DNA of 64,000 bases from Lithospermum erythrorhizon. Lineage: Eukaryota; Streptophyta; Magnoliopsida; Boraginales; Boraginaceae. A program made the translations under genes and the position numbers. Below are positions 47,440-59,200 of the stretch, piece after piece. The stretch spans positions 868,001-932,000 of the forward strand of contig JADFUC010000388.1 in NCBI GenBank assembly GCA_019722365.1, written 5' to 3'. A model generated the notes under the pieces. It was not told the origin of the DNA. It ran no database searches and worked only from the letters and a program-made list of their open reading frames with translations. Each line of letters starts with the position of its first letter. The first letter of the stretch is position 1.

Positions 47440-47610
47440 CTTATACCGCAAAGAGGTGCCAAAACCCGACTTTATACACAAAAGATAAGTACATCGCACT
47501 CATATACACTAAAGACAAGGCACACCGCTCTTATACACTAAAGAGGCGCACAACGCCTTATACACTAAAAGATAAGTGCACACCGCACTTATACACTAAG
47601 TATAAGGCAC
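47440..47610. repeat. ~30 bp minisatellite in LTR-like block
   Basis: Imperfect units around CTTATACACTAAAGA, alternating GCGC and GATAAGT spacers, about five copies. Confidence 0.7.
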
Positions 47611-50265
47611 ATATCGTCGCATATCCTGCAAGCGAAGTGAGAGTCACCTAACCCCTAATCATCCCAACATGTCAAATCCTCTCGACACTAAGTCACCTCA
47701 GCTCATACATAACTCTAACCATCACCTCTCAATAAAAAATACTCTACTCCCCAAACAATATCCAAGACACTAAAAACATCTCACAATCGTAGTCAAACAC
47801 AATCACGACAAAGTGCCACGTAAATCATGTTACGACAAGCGCCACGTAAATCGTAAATATAAGTCGGGGAGTCTGCCATTTACCTCTACACCTCAACTAC
47901 GTAATATAATCACATAATCATATAACAATTATACGTATATCATTCTCAATGCATCATAACACAATAATACGTATATCATTCCTCACATAATCATATCATA
48001 CAATACGACATCATTCTCACATAATCATATCACAATAACATGCCTACACACCCTAAAGTAAGCACGCAGAACACCCCATGAGATAAGTACCACCTCCGTT
48101 ACCTACCACAAAACCCTCCGCGAACACAATCACTCAGAATCGCTCTTTCCACGTATCAACGCCTAAACAAACACCTGTGAAAAAGATAATCGCTAATTTA
48201 CCATTATACCGGGCGTTTCAAGATACATAACCAACTCTAAGTGAATCATCTCTCTAAACAAATTTAACATGATTCGATAAATCCATCGACTATAATCCCA
48301 TCGAACACAACCCAATCGATCCCGCTAAATTCCATCTTATTACTTAATCATTACAAACCAAATTTATAAGTCATTTTAATTAATCAAAGAACCTTAATTA
48401 ACAACCTATACTCCGAAATATCCGTTATAACTCAATTTGAATTTTCACTTTTTCGACATAACTCCCTTAAATCCATTTTAAATCACTAATTTAACATCAA
48501 AATAACTATAATAAGGCCCCAACATAACCTCCTTACACATTTAAAAGCCTTAAAAATATCGACCCAAAAAGTCAACCGAAACCTAAAAGTCAACCCAACC
48601 ATAACATCCTCAAACTAATTTAAATCAATTTAATTAATCACTTATATACGTCACGTGAACCCATAACACCCAAGATTCATCATAAAAATCGACCATTGAA
48701 GTCAACTAAAAGTCAACTATGTCAAAACCCAAGAAATATCTCTGAAGACTTGAAATTTCTTACCTTAACCTCAAGAACGATGGTAACTATATTCTACAAA
48801 CGATCTTTAGCTGAAATACAACTCAAGAGTAAAACCAAGAAAAAATCGGGGAGACAAGATTTCGGCCTTGGTGGAGGTAGCAATAGTTGCTAAGACATGA
48901 TTCTAAACGATGATGAAGATGCTCGACTGGGATATTTAAAAATCCCGAGTCCCGTCGCTGGCTTCTAAGTAATTCTCCGCTTATCGCATTCTAAATCTTC
49001 ACGAACCCGATTCCAAAGATAAAATATTCCATTAAGAAAAACTACTAAATTATAAATGTAATTTACTAAAATTTTACGAAATAATATTATCATCGAAATT
49101 ATTATATTACCTCGTCCCACCGAATTATTATATTATAATATTATCATCGAAATAATATTATCATCGAAATTTTACTACTTGATTTATATATTAAAGTTAA
49201 TACTAATAATTCATCTCTAACTACTCACTCGCTTTTTGTTAATTTTCGCTTTAGCCCAAAAAAAATTGTTTTTTATAATTATCGCTTTAGCATAATAACG
49301 CTCTGCTTTATAATAATATCGCTAGATGAAGTTGCTTTTATTGCTGACGTTAAAAAGCTACATTGTGATCGTAAAAGCTACATCGAAAACGTAAAAATAC
49401 ATCGAAATCAAAGCGCATATCGAATTATAAACAACTAACTTATTGGCTTTTAAAAATAGTAAAATTTACTAGAAAATCATCTATTTTGATTTTATGTTAG
49501 ATTTTGCTATATTTTCAACGCATTTCTTTGACTACTTTTTTCTTTTAATTAAACAATCAACGAATTCCATATCAAGCTTCAATCACTGATCATATTCTAT
49601 ATTTTCAATATACTGTAATTATTTTTTATTTTTCTTAATTTATCTGTAAATGTCTAAAACTACCATTAATAAAAAAAAGTGAAAGGAGTAACAAATACTA
49701 CTAAAAGCTAAGGGCTTAACTTTATGTTGAGGTTAAAAGATCCAAGTCCTTGCTTATTTATGTATTTTACTTTTATCATTCACTGCTACTTCTGACTTTA
49801 TCTAAAATCTGACACTAATTTAAGAAAGAGAAAAATAGAAAATGACATGACTGCTGAGGAAGCAGGCCACTAATGTAAGTCATACCAAGCTCCAAGAAAC
49901 CAACTTTTTTTCTTGACAAAACAATCACATTTTCCAACAGAATTATAGAACTCTCTTTAATAAGGGTTTTGATATCTTTTTTGTTACGATAAAAGACTGT
50001 AAAATGAGTAGAAAAAGCACTTAATTGCTATGACCAATTATATCAAGCTAGATTCCTTCTTTTGAAACATAAAATGCTGGAGAAATACATAATGGAATTA
50101 AGATCTCATGTTTTAGACAAAAATGATGCCCACAAATACAGTACAATTCAATATATTATAGAATTAGTAAAGTTACTTCTTAAGTAATCATCTTTGTTGA
50201 ATTAACTAAATGAATAAAACTGATAATAAAATATACCACACTTTTCTTGATTATTTTAAATAACA

Positions 50266-50700
50266 TGTTGGTAGGGATTCAATCATTCCTTGCCATGACC
50301 GTCAATAAGAAAAGTTTTTTTCTACTGCTTTTGAAGAATTCATCGAGAGCCACTCGAGACCCGTGTCTCGACGGGAGCCCCGATGTTGTCTCACAGACCA
50401 AGATCCGGGATCAGAATATCGCTCGAGACCTGTATTCTCGACGTCCTCACGAAACGATCGGCGCTGATTGGCGCTGGGCCAAGACTTCAGCCTCTAAGTT
50501 ATTATTACCGCTGGCTTACGGGCCTATAAATACTAAAAAAATATTTTACGAGCTTTATTCATCACACAAATATTAATGTAAAAATAATTATCCTGTAAGA
50601 TATTGCGCCTTTATTCTCAAGAACATCGTTGGGTTTCGTAGGTTCTTGGCTCAAATTTCTGTATATGTTAAAAAATACTCAACATGGGATTATACCAACA
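50266..50700 (+). mobile_element. 435 bp LTR-like unit
   Basis: Begins TGTTGGTA and ends TACCAACA, a perfect 8 bp terminal inverted repeat in TG...CA form. It has a TATA-like CCTATAAATACT at about 50522. It is present only in copy B (copy A is continuous at about 34800-34850). About 200 bp of further non-matching DNA follows to about 50905. Flanking 5-mers (TAACA and GAGGC) do not match, so it may be the 5' LTR of a mostly deleted element rather than a clean solo LTR. Confidence 0.65.
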
Positions 50701-52119
50701 GAGGCCAGAATTCATCTTTCTCGTTTCGATAGCGAATTCCGCAGAAAGAATAAGTGACGCATTTTCATATCAATTTTTTAAACTTATAAATCTTTTTTCA
50801 TGGTCTGCTAATTTCCATACTTTAAATTCCTATCGTTGTTATTAATTGCTTGAAACTCCAAAAAAGATTTAGGGATCTCAGATCCTAACAGGATCAACTA
50901 GAGACACTTAACTAATTAAAGGATTTAGTAGGATATAGATTTATGATAGACTATACACTTATCTAGATTATTTTTGTTATTAGTACTATATATGTTAAGT
51001 CATAACAGAGTTAGCAGTATTGTACTATATAGGTATTAATGTTCTAATGAAGTACAGGAAGAACTAAGAAATTAGTTAATTAACTGCTACTAATTCATTT
51101 CCTCCTCATTTATATACTAGGCTACATATTACTACTACTACTACAATTTATTCCACTAATAACACTGCTTAATACTGGTATGCAGTATCAGTGATCAAGT
51201 TTGCACCTTTTGGACTTTTTTATATACTAACAAAACATACATTTTTTATTATTGATTAATGGACAAACAACCCTAAAATATTTGTATAAAAAACCCTAAA
51301 ATATTTGTATGGCCTTGTAAATTAATATTGACTGATGTAAAAAAAAAAAAGTTGAACTATATGTACTTCAGACAATTTGAGATCTGATGCTTCATTTGTA
51401 GATCAACAACTGCTGTGATAGGTGATCAGATTAGTAAAATTTTGTTATTAATCTTTCAAGGAAAAACCAGAATCCTTATTAGTTTATTTCTTTGAAGGCT
51501 TCAATTAAACCATATAACTCAAAATTGATAAATGAAAGATTATTATGACTTCCATGAATTTGAAATTCATCTTACAAGAAAGTTTTGCTTAAAATTTTTA
51601 TAATGGACTAAAATGAAAATTTATTTTAAAAAAACACAAGAAGATAACACCATCATGGTTTTTGAGAGAAAGATCATAAGAGAGTTGCTTAGGATGTGAC
51701 TTGTATAATTCAAAGTGTCAAAGAATTTACAAAACATGAAAGGGAGAACTTTTACTAAGATCAAAACTTTGAGAAAATAAATTAAGGAAAACCCTTCTTG
51801 CTAATAAATTAGATGTTCATCAAAGTTCAATCTTTGTTTCTTTTTTCACCTGAAAAATCTCAAGTAAAGATTTGTGATTTAATTTATATATATATGTGGA
51901 AAGGAATAATATTCATGGTAAAACTTACTTTCCCAATATCAGACTCAAACATTGATCCATCCATTATAACAAAACCTTGTATGTTTATCATGGATCAACA
52001 TCAACATACATGTCTCGATGCGAGAATCTTGCCGAAGCAATATAAAGCAATATAAAAGTGTAAAGGCGTATGGAGCAGATGCAACCTTACCGATAATAAT
52101 ATAGATGTATGCATACCTC

Positions 52120-52605
52120 TAAGCCATGACAAGATAAAGACAAGTGCTTCCACTTCCGTGCTGGGCCCACTTAAAAAAATATTCGGGTCCTCTTTTTAAA
52201 TGTCGCTTTTTAAATTTTTTGCAATAAGTATCTGCCTAAGATATATATCAAATTATATTTTTATATTTTCAATGCATTTTTCGGACATTTTTATTCTTTA
52301 AATTATCAACCAATCAACGATATATTTTCAATTAATTTTATCATTCTATATTTTTAATGACTTTTAATACTTTTGACTATTTTTTTTCCTTAATCTAAGC
52401 CAGAATTAAGAAACAACAACTCTAAAAATTGGATTTTGCAAACAAAACTTTCATTAAGTCAAATAATCTATCGAATTTAAAACGATTTTTATATTTTATA
52501 CATTACTTAGTTTTTATTATCTATGGGAAAAATATATTATTAATAAATTTTAATAAAAGGACCTCATTTTATATCTAAAAGACAGCCCTTATTCAGTGAG
52601 ACGGC
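52120..52605. mobile_element. ~485 bp insertion only in copy B
   Basis: Not present at the matching place in copy A (about 35985-36005). AT-rich interior with a GGGCCCAC/GGTCCTC start and an AGGACCTC segment toward the end. Type unknown. Confidence 0.5.
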
Positions 52606-53304
52606 CTCCGAATGTTTCCCTGAGATGACAAAAGAGTGGAGTGCAAGAATTGGTTGTGCACATATATAATTGCACAAATAGCACATACGTTTATCATGGA
52701 TGCACATAAATAATAGCACAAAATCTCATAAGATTATTACTGAAGGATAAAACAAGAATCAGTTGGTAAAATAATATATACCGCTAAGATAGTGTTGCAG
52801 AAGATGCAATGAACATAAATAACATGTTCAGAAGACATGTCAAGTGACATTTCTCTTGGCTGAAATGATGATGGAGAATTAACCTATACTTTCACTGAAG
52901 AAGGTGGACCAAATTAAAGAAAGGTTGTGCAAATGAATAATTATGAATGAAGGATAAAAGGTTAGACACAAAGAGGGAAATGAGAAATGACTATACAAAA
53001 TATAGGAAGAGAGAAATATATATGATTGTATGGATGTTGAAGGTTGAGCTTTGAAGAAAGATAGGGAAACCTAAAAAAATGATAAAATGAAATAAAAAGG
53101 GTGGTCACTATAAAGTGTTTGAAGGTGGAGTAGGGTTCACCACTAGATAGTGGAGGAATTTGGGGAGCTGGAGGGATAGTCATCCTTTAATTTTTTGGAA
53201 AAAAATAAATTTATTTATTTTCTCAAAATAAATTTATTCATTCCTAAATTTTTATTTGTTTGACATTGATTTCTTTGTTTCACTATATAAAAATTTCTTT
53301 TTTG

Positions 53305-53515
53305 TAGTAGTTCATTAATCTTGAATTATTAGATAGGTTTGGACCACACATGAGGAGAAAGAGTACATTTCATAACACTAAAGAGGTACCATCCTAAAAT
53401 CAATTAGTGTTAAATGGAGTTGTGCCTAGGCTTATATAGTGGTGAACTATCTCCTTATTTTTTAATGTGGGACACTCACATGTGAACTCTTCAGTTATTA
53501 GGAGTCTAATCTTAA
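53305..53515. mobile_element. ~210 bp insertion only in copy B
   Basis: Copy A reads through at about 39215 (TTCATTATTGGTG). The insert has TTATATAGTGG followed by AATGTGGGACAC, arranged like a very short LTR or TRIM, but its termini were not proven. Confidence 0.5.
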
Positions 53516-53984
53516 TAGTTATTGGTGTTGTTCTTGTAAGGATATGAAATTAAATGTGATAATTTCTCTGATCTTTCAATACACATCCCATAATTTAACG
53601 TCTCAATATTACTTCAGGAAAAGTGGTAGTTGGGGACCCTTCACGTTGGAGTCTTTCAGGTTTTTTAATGATATGAACTGTGTGTATTTATGAGTGTGTA
53701 TGTGAATAGTATGTGGGGAAGGGTAGTGTTATGATTGATGGAATGAGTGGGTGGGGGAGTCTCTTGTTTGGTAACCATCCTGATAGCTAGCATCTTCAAG
53801 CGGACGAGGGGGGTGGTATATATAATGCTTGGAATGTTTTAGGGATTGGAGATAAAATATTAGGTTTTGTTTGGTATGGGAAAACATCAGAACATGATTC
53901 ATGAACATATAAGACTCTGTAAGCTCCTTTGTCTGCAAGTCAATTCAGTGTACAAGTAATATGGTACACTTAAAAGTGTAGTTA

Positions 53985-54210
53985 CTACTTCTCAATTTAT
54001 TTGATCGCTTAAAAAAACTACTTTATTAAGAAAATCATCGATTATACAATTTTCAAGTTTGTTTTTAACGTATATCAACCAATAAAAAAAGTTAATATTG
54101 TGCCAAGAATATTAAAATTCAACGAAAAACAGATTTGAAACGAAATCTATCACTTATAACGAAGTTATAAATTTTTCTGGGATTTATCAATTAAATTGAG
54201 ACGAAAAAGA
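53985..54210. mobile_element. MITE only in copy B
   Basis: CTTCTCAATTTATTTGAT at the left pairs with ATCAATTAAATTGAGACG at the right as imperfect TIRs. Copy A lacks it (near 39905). Confidence 0.65.
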
Positions 54211-55274
54211 GATTAATTTCAAGCATTTCATTTGTCTAGACTATGTATAGCTAACTATATGTGAAATATAAATTTGGTTCTTAAAAGTTGTATGTATTTT
54301 TTCATTATTACTATTATTATTATTATTATGCATTTTTTATTTTTTATTTTTACTTGTCGTTTTAATTTTCTACTTACTTTTATATTTATTTTTTCTATTA
54401 TATCCATAGACATGACATGCATATGAGTCCTTTTTAATTTTTCTTATTTACCTTGAATATTGTATGCAAATCTGATATAGTTTCAAGGCTCATTTTCCTA
54501 TAAACGAGGGAACAAAAGTAAAAAAACATCAATTCTTAATTAATATGTCAAACTGTAGAATGACAAATAATAAATATAGAGAAAGTATATATATATTTAT
54601 GCGTATGTTAATTACGTATTTACATATATGTACCTTAGCTTATTTATATATTGTTGATTATCTTTATTTCAAATTTTTCTTAGGAAGTGAGTTGGTTTTC
54701 GATTAAAATTAGTTGGAGACATATTTTACTATTTCTGTAGCACTTATTCTAATTGTGTTTAATTATAAATTTTTGTATTCGTTATTTGTAATACTCAATA
54801 TATGTATCCGTACTCTTCATCGCCAATTTTTTTTTTTTAAAAAAACAAATACTCGAATTGCCAATTTACCTCAAAACATTTCCATTTAACCCCTAAACCG
54901 TTTTACTTCTCAATCTGCCCCTACCAAGAACAAAAGTAGTTACTTCTCACATATATATGCAAGAACTACCACTTAATTTTAATTTCTACATGTACCCTCA
55001 ATCTGATGTGATCACTCAGCTTGCTGTACAAATTGCATCTCTTAGCTGAAAAACGTTTTCAAATTGGTCCTGCATCAAGAGAGCTCCTAAGGATGCAACC
55101 TGTTTCTGTAGAAGCTATGCACATGAATGCCCAGAGAGTCTTGATGCCGATTCTTTCAAGGTTGAAGACAAAAGGCTGACCAAACTTTCTTTGATATCAC
55201 CCTAATTATAACACCACCATGTTCCGATGTTTCTAAACATTGAGACTGGACAAAAGTCAGCAGTCGGTATGCAT

Positions 55275-55457
55275 GATAAGATACAACTAAATACGTGAAG
55301 GAGATAATGCAGCCTAACAAATTGTTTGTTTAAGGAGGCCAAAGATTTAGTCGAGAATGTTCCTGTGATACTTAAATAATGGGCTCACAATAGGGGGGAA
55401 GCAAATAAAATGATGGAGAAGATCAAAGGTGGTGGAGGAACTGCAGGAATGAAGTAG
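55275..55457 (+). pseudogene. ribosomal protein bL12 (L7/L12) C-terminal relic
   Basis: In one frame from 55317 the sequence reads TNCLFKEAKDLVENVPVILK, then a TAA, then WAHNRGEANKMMEKIKGGGG and TAGMK before TAG at 55455. This is the bL12 C-terminal domain pattern (TNLGLKEAKDLVE..PxxLKxGVTKEEAN..IEKIKxxGG), with correct spacing across the single stop. A frameshift just upstream leads into KYVKEI, the expected KxIKEV strand. bL12 is the stalk protein of organellar ribosomes. No intact N-terminal part is visible. Copy A has the upstream 150 bp (41050-41195) but lacks this domain. Confidence 0.75.
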
Positions 55458-55607
55458 CACTTCATCCTAGTGATTATTCTGCTCTACCTAATGGGTTTAA
55501 CTAGTGACGACGCCGCCATGAATATCTAAGTGCGGCTAAAAATTGTGCAGACATGATTTCGCGTAGAAGACAGCTTATTGTGGGCTTAGGCCACTACCAT
55601 AGATTAT

Positions 55608-55850
55608 ACTACCTCCATCCCACAAAAAGACAAGCCCACTTTCGACTTTGCTCATCCCTAATTTTTCACCCTCCATCCTACAAAGATTGCCCACTTTCGA
55701 TTTTGCTCATCCCTTAAACTCGACCGTATATTTTTATTTTTATTATATAATATTCGGGAGCAAAAATTATATCAACGAAAACTACATTTCAAACTCTTTC
55801 CATCGATATATTTTTTATAAAATATTATACAACACATAACATTGCTAAGG
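55608..55850. mobile_element. truncated MITE with internal duplication
   Basis: The left end TACTACCTCCATCCCAC is followed by two copies of a GCCCACTTTCGAxTTTGCTCATCCCT block (55633 and 55687). No matching right TIR was found. Confidence 0.55.
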
Positions 55851-56266
55851 CCAAAAGCTCAAGAGATTTAATAAAAAGCTGTGCTGATAATCTTTCATGG
55901 ATTTTGGCGGAGTATCATATCTTGGAAAATTTGTAACGATTCATATATTTAGCAGGGAAAACGACGCATCTTTTTTAAGTTCTTTTTTCCTTGTCATCGA
56001 TATGAGTGATCATTTCGCTTCACTTGCTTTATAGTAAACAAACCCATCAATAAAACTGAAGCAAATAACGTAATTTTCTTTCTTTGGTCGAAAATACACA
56101 TCCTTCAAGTATCAAACAAAAAACGCCATCAGAAAGAAGATAAAACGTAAGGAAGCATCATAAGGACCTGCACAGAGCTAGGGAGAATCGTCCAATGCTA
56201 AGGAAGGAAACTGAAAACTGTTGGTGTCCACCGTCCGCGGTACCCATCAAGTTTCAACCCAGAAAT
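55851..56266. other. RFC1 3' flank
   Basis: Probable RFC1 3' UTR (minus strand), of which the part from 56165 onward is also found in copy A, plus intergenic DNA. No other feature seen. Confidence 0.5.
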
Positions 56267-59200
56267 TTATCTTTTCCGCTTTGAGGACGATCCGGAACTT
56301 TGGCCGCCTTTCTTATCTGCAGCTTCGGCATTTTTCTTCCCTCTGCTTGCAGGCGTCTTTTTTGCGCTTGCCTTTCCAGAAACCTTCAAGTCCATGTTAA
56401 CTTGGATTCCTGTCACATCATCAAGAAAAGGTCAAAATAGCAGTAAGGAGAAGGGTTTGAAAGGCGACAGACAGCAGTAGACAAACCAATAGTTGAAAAT
56501 ATGGTGAATAAGAATCAGCAGGTTATGAAAACTTCTGCTGCTACATGACTTAACCGGACAATGAAATCAATCCTTGTTTTTGTCCAAGTCATTTTAACCA
56601 AACATTAAAGAGAGAAGTCCTGTATCGATATGCAAATTCATATAACTAATGAAAATACCTTGGATTCCCTTCCTGTTAAGGCTCTGGAGATCAGATTGTA
56701 GCTTTTCAGCATCATTCGAGTCTTCTGCCAAGAGTATTACAAAATATAAGTACGTACTAAGGTTAAGAAAGCAATGTCAGTTGTCTGAAAAAAAAAAAAC
56801 AATGTCAGTGGTGTGATCTACTTCGCACATCAACAACACAAAATCTATCAGGCTATTTGTAAACATATTGATATTAATGATTTTCGAAAACCAAGAAGCA
56901 CTTGGACCAGAATCTTGCTCAATTATAAACAGAGTGAATTTAGATATCATGATTGTGCTGATGTGCAGAGGTGCTACGATTTTTGTCACCAAAGCTTTCA
57001 CATACAATAAAGTTAGTGGTTCGGATATACCTAAGTCTTCTGTCTCAGATGAGTTCTCATCCTCATTTCCGAGCAAAGTGCCATCAGTCTCCTCTGCTAT
57101 ACCTTCATCAACTGGTTCAAGCATTGCAGCAATCCGCTTCTTTGGGGCCTTCTTAATTCCAGGAAGTGTAATCAAATCAGCAGTCCTGATTACACGTGAT
57201 TTACTTCCTTTGTTGTATGCCTTAGTCAACGCAGTCTTTACTGCAGGTTGTACACCTTCCAGTGGATTAGGGTGTCCCTGATTCATGCATTTAAGGGGGG
57301 ATCAGTAGCAGTTATTACTAATGAAACCTCAAGAGTTTAATGGACATGAATAGCACCTGAAATTTTGATATCTCCATTATTGAATCATAATCATCCTGGC
57401 TGATGGAGTAGGAATCCATGAATTCTACAACTTTCTCAACAGCTTCATCCTGACAAATATCCAGATAGTAAATTATCCAACATATAGTTGAAAATATCAT
57501 AGCTCAAGGACTGTCGAAAATATGAATTCACCTTCGCCAGCTGCCGCAGTGGATCTGTCAACTGCTTCTTCAGAAGAGTAAGGTGATCAAGCCGCAATGC
57601 CATCCTGAAACATATGTAGCAAACAGATAATAAAGACGTGCATGACCTGACAAAAAACCACATGTATTCCAAAAATAAACTCTATAGAAGCAAAAACAAT
57701 ATGCACCAAAATGTAATGTAAAAAGTCAAAAGTTGACTTTGGACCATAACATTTAGAGTTCATTTATGGTGTTTTTAGAATTAATATTCTATTAACACTT
57801 AACTTCTCCACCTTCACCATGTTAAATATGCCTTGACCTAAATAGATGACCATTTATGAAGAAAAATACATCTTAAAGAATCCATTATAGTGAAATTTGG
57901 GCATGGGTTTCTAGTTTGCCATCAAGAGACCACGGAAAGATCAAATATGTCACAGAGGAAAACATTACAATGGATCCTCATTACCTGCAGATTGCAAATC
58001 AAGATCAGGAGATTAGTATCAGTTTTCCTAGTCATCATGAACACATTTATCCATGTTGTGAAATGGAAATACCCCTCAAGTCTAGTAGTTTATACAAATT
58101 TGGATATTCAATGGTCTAACTTGCATGGCACAATCTTGAGATGTAAACATTGTCTCAATGAGTTGGTTATATAGAGATGTTTCATGTTGCTAATATTTTC
58201 AGAGATAAAATGTATGTTCAGTTGGATCAAGACTCAAGAGACATGCTATCCAAAATAAGAAGTCGGTGAAAAAAACTAAATCAACTGGAAAACAAACAAA
58301 CTGATTGTGATCCCTTTCAACATAAAATACAAAAACTCAAGTACCTCCCCATATAAGATTCACATGACGCAAGAAGATGAACATGAAGATCTTCTAGGAG
58401 TCTATAATTCTTTCCAAGGGTAGAGTTCTTCCCTAGCCAGCCACCAAACCTATTGAAGTTGCGCTCTCCCTGCAGGTTGAAGTTATTCCTTATTAACAGA
58501 CATAATAGTCAATAAGCATGGAAGTAATTATGTGGATTCTTCCAAGGAGGCCCTCTCTTAATGAAAAAAGGATCTACAAAAAACAATAAACCAATACGAC
58601 CAAGAAAGAGACTGGATAAGTGCATAACAGTAATCCTAAACGTCAATAGCAAAGAGAAATTCAACAATCACATAATGACATAAAAACTAAAATTTACAAT
58701 ATAATATTTTCTAACAGAAGATCCTAGAGACCATATTCTGTAGATAAATATGGTGCAGATCCATACATCCATATGACTGATCTCATCAAACTACGACTGA
58801 TTATAAATTTTTCCATTATGTCCGTCTTCTATTGTAAGATATTGCACATCACCTACTGCTATAAAATAAAAAATCACCAGCCACAAAATGATTCAAGACA
58901 AAAACTTGCTAGCGATACATGTACATTTCTATCACCTAGCAGAGTCGTTCACTAATTTGCAGAGGTAACAAAAAAGTTAATATGTAGTAAAAGGATCAGA
59001 TGATCGACCCAACTAAGTGGCATAAGGCTTGGTTTGCTTGGTTTGGTTTGGTTTATCAGATGAGCACCATATCAGCTTCACCAAATCTTCAACATTAATC
59101 TAATGTTGATAGTACGGTCCAAAATAAATTAGCGGAATCAATCTTCTAATACCATTTATACAAGAAAATATGACGAGCCCAATACAACAGAACTCCATGG

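Larger units (their letters stand above)
45095..49700. mobile_element. 4.6 kb insertion in copy B, LTR-like core
   Basis: Copy A is continuous across this point (near 34255), so the stretch was gained in copy B or lost in copy A. From 46639 (TGTAACACC) it looks like a long LTR. It has a ~30 bp minisatellite of TTATACACTAAAGA-type units (47440-47610), ATACGTATATCATTC repeats (47930-47990) and closely spaced AAAGTCAAC motifs (48569-48715). The first 1.5 kb is AT-rich. No gag or pol frame and no target-site duplication were found. Confidence 0.6.
44051..52850 (-). pseudogene. YABBY 5' fragment (duplicate)
   Basis: Second copy of the YABBY promoter, exon 1 and exon 2, plus the first bases of exon 3. 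Exon 1 copy (52850-52782) is open and has an extra upstream in-frame ATG (MSLDM), but the first Cys of the finger region is now Ile (EHVIYVHC). Exon 2 copy (44805-44688) is 118 nt instead of 123: 2 and 3 nt deletions after GHCSNL shift the frame. The splice sites of both exons remain. Exon 3 keeps only its acceptor and about 13 nt before joining RFC1 sequence. Exons 4-6, and so the whole YABBY domain, are absent. The gap between exons 1 and 2 is 8 kb because of insertions. Confidence 0.92.
44039..57133. repeat. segmental duplication, copy B
   Basis: Copy B of the tandem duplication. It starts with a 5' piece of YABBY exon 3 and ends in the intact RFC1 gene. It is longer than copy A (13.1 against 10.9 kb) mainly because of a 4.6 kb insertion in YABBY intron 1. 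Confidence 0.93.

Noticed and set aside
47440..47610. CRISPR-like array
   Set aside because: Units and spacers are imperfect and similar to each other, and the host is a plant. It is a minisatellite inside a retroelement-like block.
43946..52850. Functional YABBY-RFC1 fusion gene
   Set aside because: The hybrid exon is in frame by itself, but the exon 2 copy has a net loss of 5 nt, which shifts the frame and brings an early stop. The YABBY domain is also absent.
56813..57281. Plus-strand open frames opposite an RFC1 exon
   Set aside because: They are antisense shadows of the RFC1 exon at 57031-57277. The minus-strand reading matches the RFC1 C-terminus.
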